Shown here piece by piece: positions 60,391-64,000 of a stretch of DNA of 64,000 nt. The translations under genes were made by a program, and so were the position numbers. Origin of the DNA: Chloroflexota bacterium (GTDB taxonomy: Bacteria; Chloroflexota; Anaerolineae; Aggregatilineales; Phototrophicaceae); NCBI GenBank assembly GCA_026707745.1, contig JAPOWG010000089.1, positions 1-64,000 of the forward strand, read 5' to 3'. Numbering within the stretch: the first letter of the stretch is position 1; every line of letters begins with the position of its first letter. The notes beneath the pieces are model-generated. The model was given only the letters and a program-made list of their open reading frames with translations. It made no database searches and was not told the origin of the DNA.

Positions 60391-63162
60391 ATGAGCGAAA
60401 ACTATCAACCACACCAAGTCGAAGTCAAATGGCAGCAAAAATGGGACGAGACGCAGATCTATCGCTCTCAAGTGGATTGGGACAGACCAAAGCACTACGC
60501 CCTGACGATGTTGCCCTATCCGTCGGGCGATCTGCATATCGGCCACTGGTTCGCCATGACGCCCTCCGATGCCCGCGCGCGTTGGATGCGCATGCGGGGC
60601 TACAACGTATTGTTCCCGATGGGTTTTGACGCCTTTGGCTTGCCCGCGGAACAGGCGGCAATCTCGCGCAATATCCATCCCTGGAAATGGACTTACAGCA
60701 ATATCGAGCGCATGCGCGAACAACTGCGCAGCATGGGCTCGATGTTTGATTGGGAGCGAGAAGCGATCTCCTGCACGCCGGAGTACTACAAATGGTCCGA
60801 GTGGTTTTTCAAGAAGTTCTACGAGAACGGCGTGGCCTATCGTGGCTCGGCGCTGGTCAATTGGTCGGAAAGTTTGCAGACCGTTCTGGCCAACGAGCAA
60901 GTCATAGATGGGCGAGATGAACGCACCGGTCAGCCGGTCGTTCACAAAATGATGGAACAGTGGTTTTTCGCCATCACCAAATACGCTGACGAATTGCTGG
61001 ATTTCGACATCCTGGACTGGCCCGAGCCGATCAAGATCATGCAGACCAACTGGATCGGCCGCAGCGAAGGCGCGCGCGTCACCTTCCGCACCGAGCTCGG
61101 GGGCCATCCCATCGAGATATTCACCACCCGGCCCGATACGCTCTGGGGCTCGACCTTTATGGTGCTGGCGCCCGAACATGATTTGGTGGGGGTGATCACG
61201 ACAGAAGAAGCGCGCGCGGCGGTCGAAGCCTATGTCCAGCAGACCGCGGGTGAGACCGAGATCGAACGCATGCTGGAAGATCGAGAGAAAACCGGCGTAT
61301 TCACAGGCGCCTACGCTATAAACCCGGTCAACGATGAGCGCATTCCCATTTGGATCGCCGATTATGTCATGATCACTTACGGCACGGGGGCGATTATGGC
61401 GGTGCCGGCGCACGACCAGCGAGATTTTGAATTTGCTCGCGCCCAGGATCTGCAGATCAGAGTTGTCATCCAGCCCGCCGAAATGGAAGAGTTGCTGCAA
61501 CCGGAAGACATGGCCGAAGCCTACGACGGACCGGGAACCATGGTTAATTCCGATGCCATGGACGGCAGTGTGAGTACCAAGGACAAAGGGCGCGCGAATC
61601 CGGCGATAGGGCGGGTGATTGATTGGCTGGAGGCGACCGACAAAGGCGAAGAATCGGTCAACTATCGACTACATGACTGGCTGATCAGCCGGCAGCGCTA
61701 CTGGGGCAGCCCTATCCCGGCGACTTACGATAACGGCGCGATAGCAATGGTCGCGGATGAAGATCTGCCTGTGGTCTTGCCCGAGGACGTCGATTTCATG
61801 CCCACCGGGCGCAGCCCACTGACCTATCACGAGCCCTTCTTCAAGGTCAATGACAGCGTACGGCGCGAAACCGATACGCTGGATACCTTTATGTGTTCAT
61901 CCTGGTATCAGTTGCGCTACTTGTCGCCGGATAACGTCGAGGTGCCTTTTGACGCTGAAGAAGCGGCTTACTGGCTGCCGGTGGATGTCTATACCGGCGG
62001 CGCCGAGCACGCGGTGATGCACCTGCTGTATACGCGTTTCTTCACCAAGGTGCTGCGCGATATCGGCGTCTTTGAAGCTGCCTCCGCAGTCATGCGCCAA
62101 AAGGGTCGCGATCCGGAGCGTGCCTTCGACGAACCCATGATCGTGCTGCGCAATCAGGGTCAAGTGCTGGGCGCCGAACGGCAAGGGGACTATGTGCTGT
62201 GCAGCGGCAGATTGGTCGGTGGAAAGATGCTGGCGCATCGCGTAGAGGTGGTCGGCTGGAATGAGGTGCCGGCTGGCTTCGACGGATACTTCGGTGAAAT
62301 CGTCCATCGTACCGAGAATGTCATCCGTTTGGATATGGCGGGTGTCACACAATTGGTAGAGATCCTGCCCGATGCCGAGATCATCATTCCAGCCATCGCC
62401 GGCGAGAACAATGTCAATCAACTGCGGCATCATCTGGAGATCCAGCGCATGTCCAAGAGCAAGGGCAATGTTGTTAGTCCCGATGAATTGGTCGAGAAAT
62501 ACGGCGCCGACGCCGTGCGCTGCTACTTGATGTTCAACTTCGATTGGCAGAAGGGCGGTCCCTGGAACGAGAACAATATCAAGGGTCCGCAGGGATGGCT
62601 GCATGACGTCTGGGAAATCGCCAGGGACGGCGCGCCCAAGGTCGAGGGCGATCCGGACGGCGAACGCGATATCGAACGCAAGCTGCACCAGACCATCGCG
62701 GTGGTCAATCGGGGACTGGAAGAATTCAGCTTCAACACCGCCATCGCCGAGCAGATGAAGTTCAAGAACGCGCTGAAGGCGGCCTTGCGCGAGCGCCAGA
62801 TCGGGCCGGAGACCTGGAACGGCGTGATGAACCAGTTGATCCGCCTGATGGCGCCCTTCGCGCCCCATATCGCGGAGGAATTGTGGGAGCGGCTGGGTTT
62901 TGAATACAGCGTGCACCTGGCATCCTGGCCGGCATATGATGCCGACAAGGCGCGCGAAGAACAGGTGGAACTGGTGGTGCTGATTAATGGCAAGCCACGC
63001 GGGACAATCGAGGTGGCGGTGGATATCGAGCGGGAGCGGGCGCTGGAGCTGGCATTGGCCAGCGAGGCGGCGCAGCGGAGTCTGGCAGGCAAAGCGCCCC
63101 GGCGCACGATCTTTATACCGGGCAGGAATGGAAGTGATCCCAAAGTCAATATCGTGGTATAA
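60391..63162 (+). CDS. leuS: leucyl-tRNA synthetase, zinc-domain cysteines missing
   Basis: 923 residues. It charges tRNA-Leu. The HIGH motif is at 49-52 (GDLHIGHWFA), and the KMSKS motif is RMSKS at 686-690. The CP1 editing domain is present (TTRPDTLWGSTFMVLAPEH, YGTGAIMAVPAHDQRDFEFA). In the zinc domain, family members have NWCPxxQTVLANEQV and a later CWRC; here residues 156-171 read VNWSESLQTVLANEQV, followed by GRDERTG, so all four cysteines are lost. The catalytic domain otherwise looks complete, with KVNDSVRRETDTLDTFMCSSWY and a C-terminal anticodon domain. No T-box leader was found upstream. Confidence 0.95.
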   Translation: MSENYQPHQVEVKWQQKWDETQIYRSQVDWDRPKHYALTMLPYPSGDLHIGHWFAMTPSDARARWMRMRGYNVLFPMGFDAFGLPAEQAAISRNIHPWKWTYSNIERMREQLRSMGSMFDWEREAISCTPEYYKWSEWFFKKFYENGVAYRGSALVNWSESLQTVLANEQVIDGRDERTGQPVVHKMMEQWFFAITKYADELLDFDILDWPEPIKIMQTNWIGRSEGARVTFRTELGGHPIEIFTTRPDTLWGSTFMVLAPEHDLVGVITTEEARAAVEAYVQQTAGETEIERMLEDREKTGVFTGAYAINPVNDERIPIWIADYVMITYGTGAIMAVPAHDQRDFEFARAQDLQIRVVIQPAEMEELLQPEDMAEAYDGPGTMVNSDAMDGSVSTKDKGRANPAIGRVIDWLEATDKGEESVNYRLHDWLISRQRYWGSPIPATYDNGAIAMVADEDLPVVLPEDVDFMPTGRSPLTYHEPFFKVNDSVRRETDTLDTFMCSSWYQLRYLSPDNVEVPFDAEEAAYWLPVDVYTGGAEHAVMHLLYTRFFTKVLRDIGVFEAASAVMRQKGRDPERAFDEPMIVLRNQGQVLGAERQGDYVLCSGRLVGGKMLAHRVEVVGWNEVPAGFDGYFGEIVHRTENVIRLDMAGVTQLVEILPDAEIIIPAIAGENNVNQLRHHLEIQRMSKSKGNVVSPDELVEKYGADAVRCYLMFNFDWQKGGPWNENNIKGPQGWLHDVWEIARDGAPKVEGDPDGERDIERKLHQTIAVVNRGLEEFSFNTAIAEQMKFKNALKAALRERQIGPETWNGVMNQLIRLMAPFAPHIAEELWERLGFEYSVHLASWPAYDADKAREEQVELVVLINGKPRGTIEVAVDIERERALELALASEAAQRSLAGKAPRRTIFIPGRNGSDPKVNIVV

Positions 63163-63166
63163 CGCG

Positions 63167-63202
63167 AGATGCCCCGCCTCGATCGCTCAAGGAGGGGCAT
63201 CT
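63167..63202 (+). terminator. hairpin after leuS, possible terminator
   Basis: AGATGCCCC and GGGGCATCT form a nine-base stem with an 18-base loop, 5 bases after the leuS stop. T-rich sequence begins only about 10 bases later, so termination may be weak. Confidence 0.4.
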
Positions 63203-63235
63203 GCAGACAGGATTTTTGTGTCCTTGTAGTTTATT

Positions 63236-64000
63236 CTACCCGCAGCCGCCGCGCAGGACCTCGCGGAAATAGCGGCTGATGTAGCCCGTCCTGCCCTCGA
63301 ACTCGACCTTGTACCAGTGGCCGTTGATTTCAAAGACCGGCACTTCCGAATTCTGCCAGACGAGCCCGATGATCTCGCCATCCGGCGCAGCGCGCAGGAA
63401 GAGCGTCTCCACCAGCTTTATCAGGCAGTTGTCCAATGGGACAATAGATGCCTCGATTGGCGCGGTTGGTACCGGGTCGGCTGTTACCGGGTCGACCGGC
63501 ACAATCGGCTGGTCGAGTTGCATCGGCTCGCGCAGCAGCACCACTGTGCCGGCGCGGTTGACCAGTCCACAAGTCATGCCATCGCGCCCGAAGGACAATA
63601 GCGGCATGAGCTTGCGGGGCGTGTAGGCGGCATCCAGGAAAACCAGCGTGCCCTCATTCCGGAAGCAGACCTCAACCCGGTTCGTCACCTCGCTCCATAT
63701 ATCAACTGCGGCGATGACGTCATGTTCAATCACATCCGTCCGCCCGATGGCGCTCTGATCGACCATCCGGCATTGGGTCAACATCGAGTGACCACTGACG
63801 GCGACCATGGGCGGCAAGTCAGGACAGGTTGTCGGCGGCGTTACCTCGGATCTATCGGCAGCTGGCTCTTTAGATTTTGCCGCGGTGCGGACTGTGATAG
63901 TGGCGGCAGCCTCAGCTCGCGCGATTTCATCGTAAAACAAAACCTTGATCTGGTAACTTGTATAGGGTAGCAAGCCCTTGATGCTGAAGGTTGTCCCGGT
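63236..64000 (-). CDS. secreted protein with FN3-like and SH3b domains, 5' end cut by window
   Basis: 254 residues are visible; the frame stays open to the window edge. The first 38 residues look like the end of a fibronectin type III domain (GLLPYTSYQIKVLFYDE). A low-complexity linker and a central domain follow (residues 55-165, SEVTNRVEVCFRNEGTLVFLDAAYTPRKL). A proline-rich linker precedes the C-terminal SH3b domain (LFLRAAPDGEIIGLVWQNSEVPVFEI, WYKVEFEGRTGYISRYF), which in exported proteins binds peptidoglycan peptides. Several cysteines suggest disulfides. It is likely an extracellular cell-wall-binding protein. Function is otherwise unknown. Confidence 0.7.
   Translation of the reverse strand, partial: TGTTFSIKGLLPYTSYQIKVLFYDEIARAEAAATITVRTAAKSKEPAADRSEVTPPTTCPDLPPMVAVSGHSMLTQCRMVDQSAIGRTDVIEHDVIAAVDIWSEVTNRVEVCFRNEGTLVFLDAAYTPRKLMPLLSFGRDGMTCGLVNRAGTVVLLREPMQLDQPIVPVDPVTADPVPTAPIEASIVPLDNCLIKLVETLFLRAAPDGEIIGLVWQNSEVPVFEINGHWYKVEFEGRTGYISRYFREVLRGGCG

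Noticed and set aside
61897..62916. Long open frame antisense to leuS
   Set aside because: Same cause: high-GC codon use of a real gene opens the complementary frame.

Overview
The window looks like a chromosomal stretch of a Chloroflexota (Anaerolineae-like) bacterium of moderately high GC. The lineage is inferred, not proven. Pointers are a bacterial Elp3 of the stand-alone type known from Dehalococcoides, ClpC-type unfoldases, a CIRCE-controlled groESL operon, secreted thrombospondin type 3 and SH3/fibronectin proteins, and large unusual membrane proteins. There is no phage, no CRISPR array, no intact insertion sequence and no rRNA operon. One tRNA gene, tRNA-Ala(GGC), is present.

Layout. 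1-5200: a cut-off KDPG aldolase, a beta-helix/membrane protein, a GH18-like secreted protein, and a DDAH plus beta-propeller pair. 5200-6500: a repeat-rich gap holding a broken HTH gene. 6500-10530: Elp3, a thrombospondin type 3 protein and an M20 amidohydrolase. 10700-25920: an envelope/glycan region with three paralogous multi-span proteins, two GT39-like membrane glycosyltransferases, a GH13 amylase, a membrane HhH protein and a class A PBP whose catalytic motifs are lost. 26000-37000: a proteostasis and translation block with groES-groEL (promoter and CIRCE visible), a heptad-repeat coiled-coil gene, a membrane coiled-coil gene, two ClpC-type ATPases and ribosomal protein S1. 37288-39973: a GT4 glycosyltransferase and a polysaccharide flippase. 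40151-44806: FolC, then a cupin / MetE-like / HisD-paralog operon of unknown pathway. 44976-47665: small genes and a DUF433/DUF5615 toxin-antitoxin pair lying between an RDD membrane gene and the remnant of a second RDD gene. 47681-58000: NadE, a PPOX flavoprotein, a uracil-DNA-glycosylase-like gene, a double-length UxaA-family dehydratase, a shikimate-kinase-like protein without a P-loop, a HAD hydrolase and an SDR. 58000-64000: small genes, tRNA-Ala, an M19 dipeptidase, LeuRS without its usual zinc cysteines, and the end of a secreted FN3/SH3 protein.

A dispersed, partly palindromic repeat of about 90 bp occurs six times (near 8.4, 12.6, 22.7, 48.6, 58.8 and 60.3 kb). One copy supplies the 3' end of a small reading frame. 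A second repeat type occurs twice (6.2 and 12.7 kb).

The best leads for new biology are the degenerate PBP set among the multi-span/GT39 genes, the cupin/MetE-like/HisD-paralog operon, the UxaA protein with a duplicated half, and the repeat family. No complete new defence or mobile system was recognised. All product names rest on reading motifs by eye; no database search was possible.
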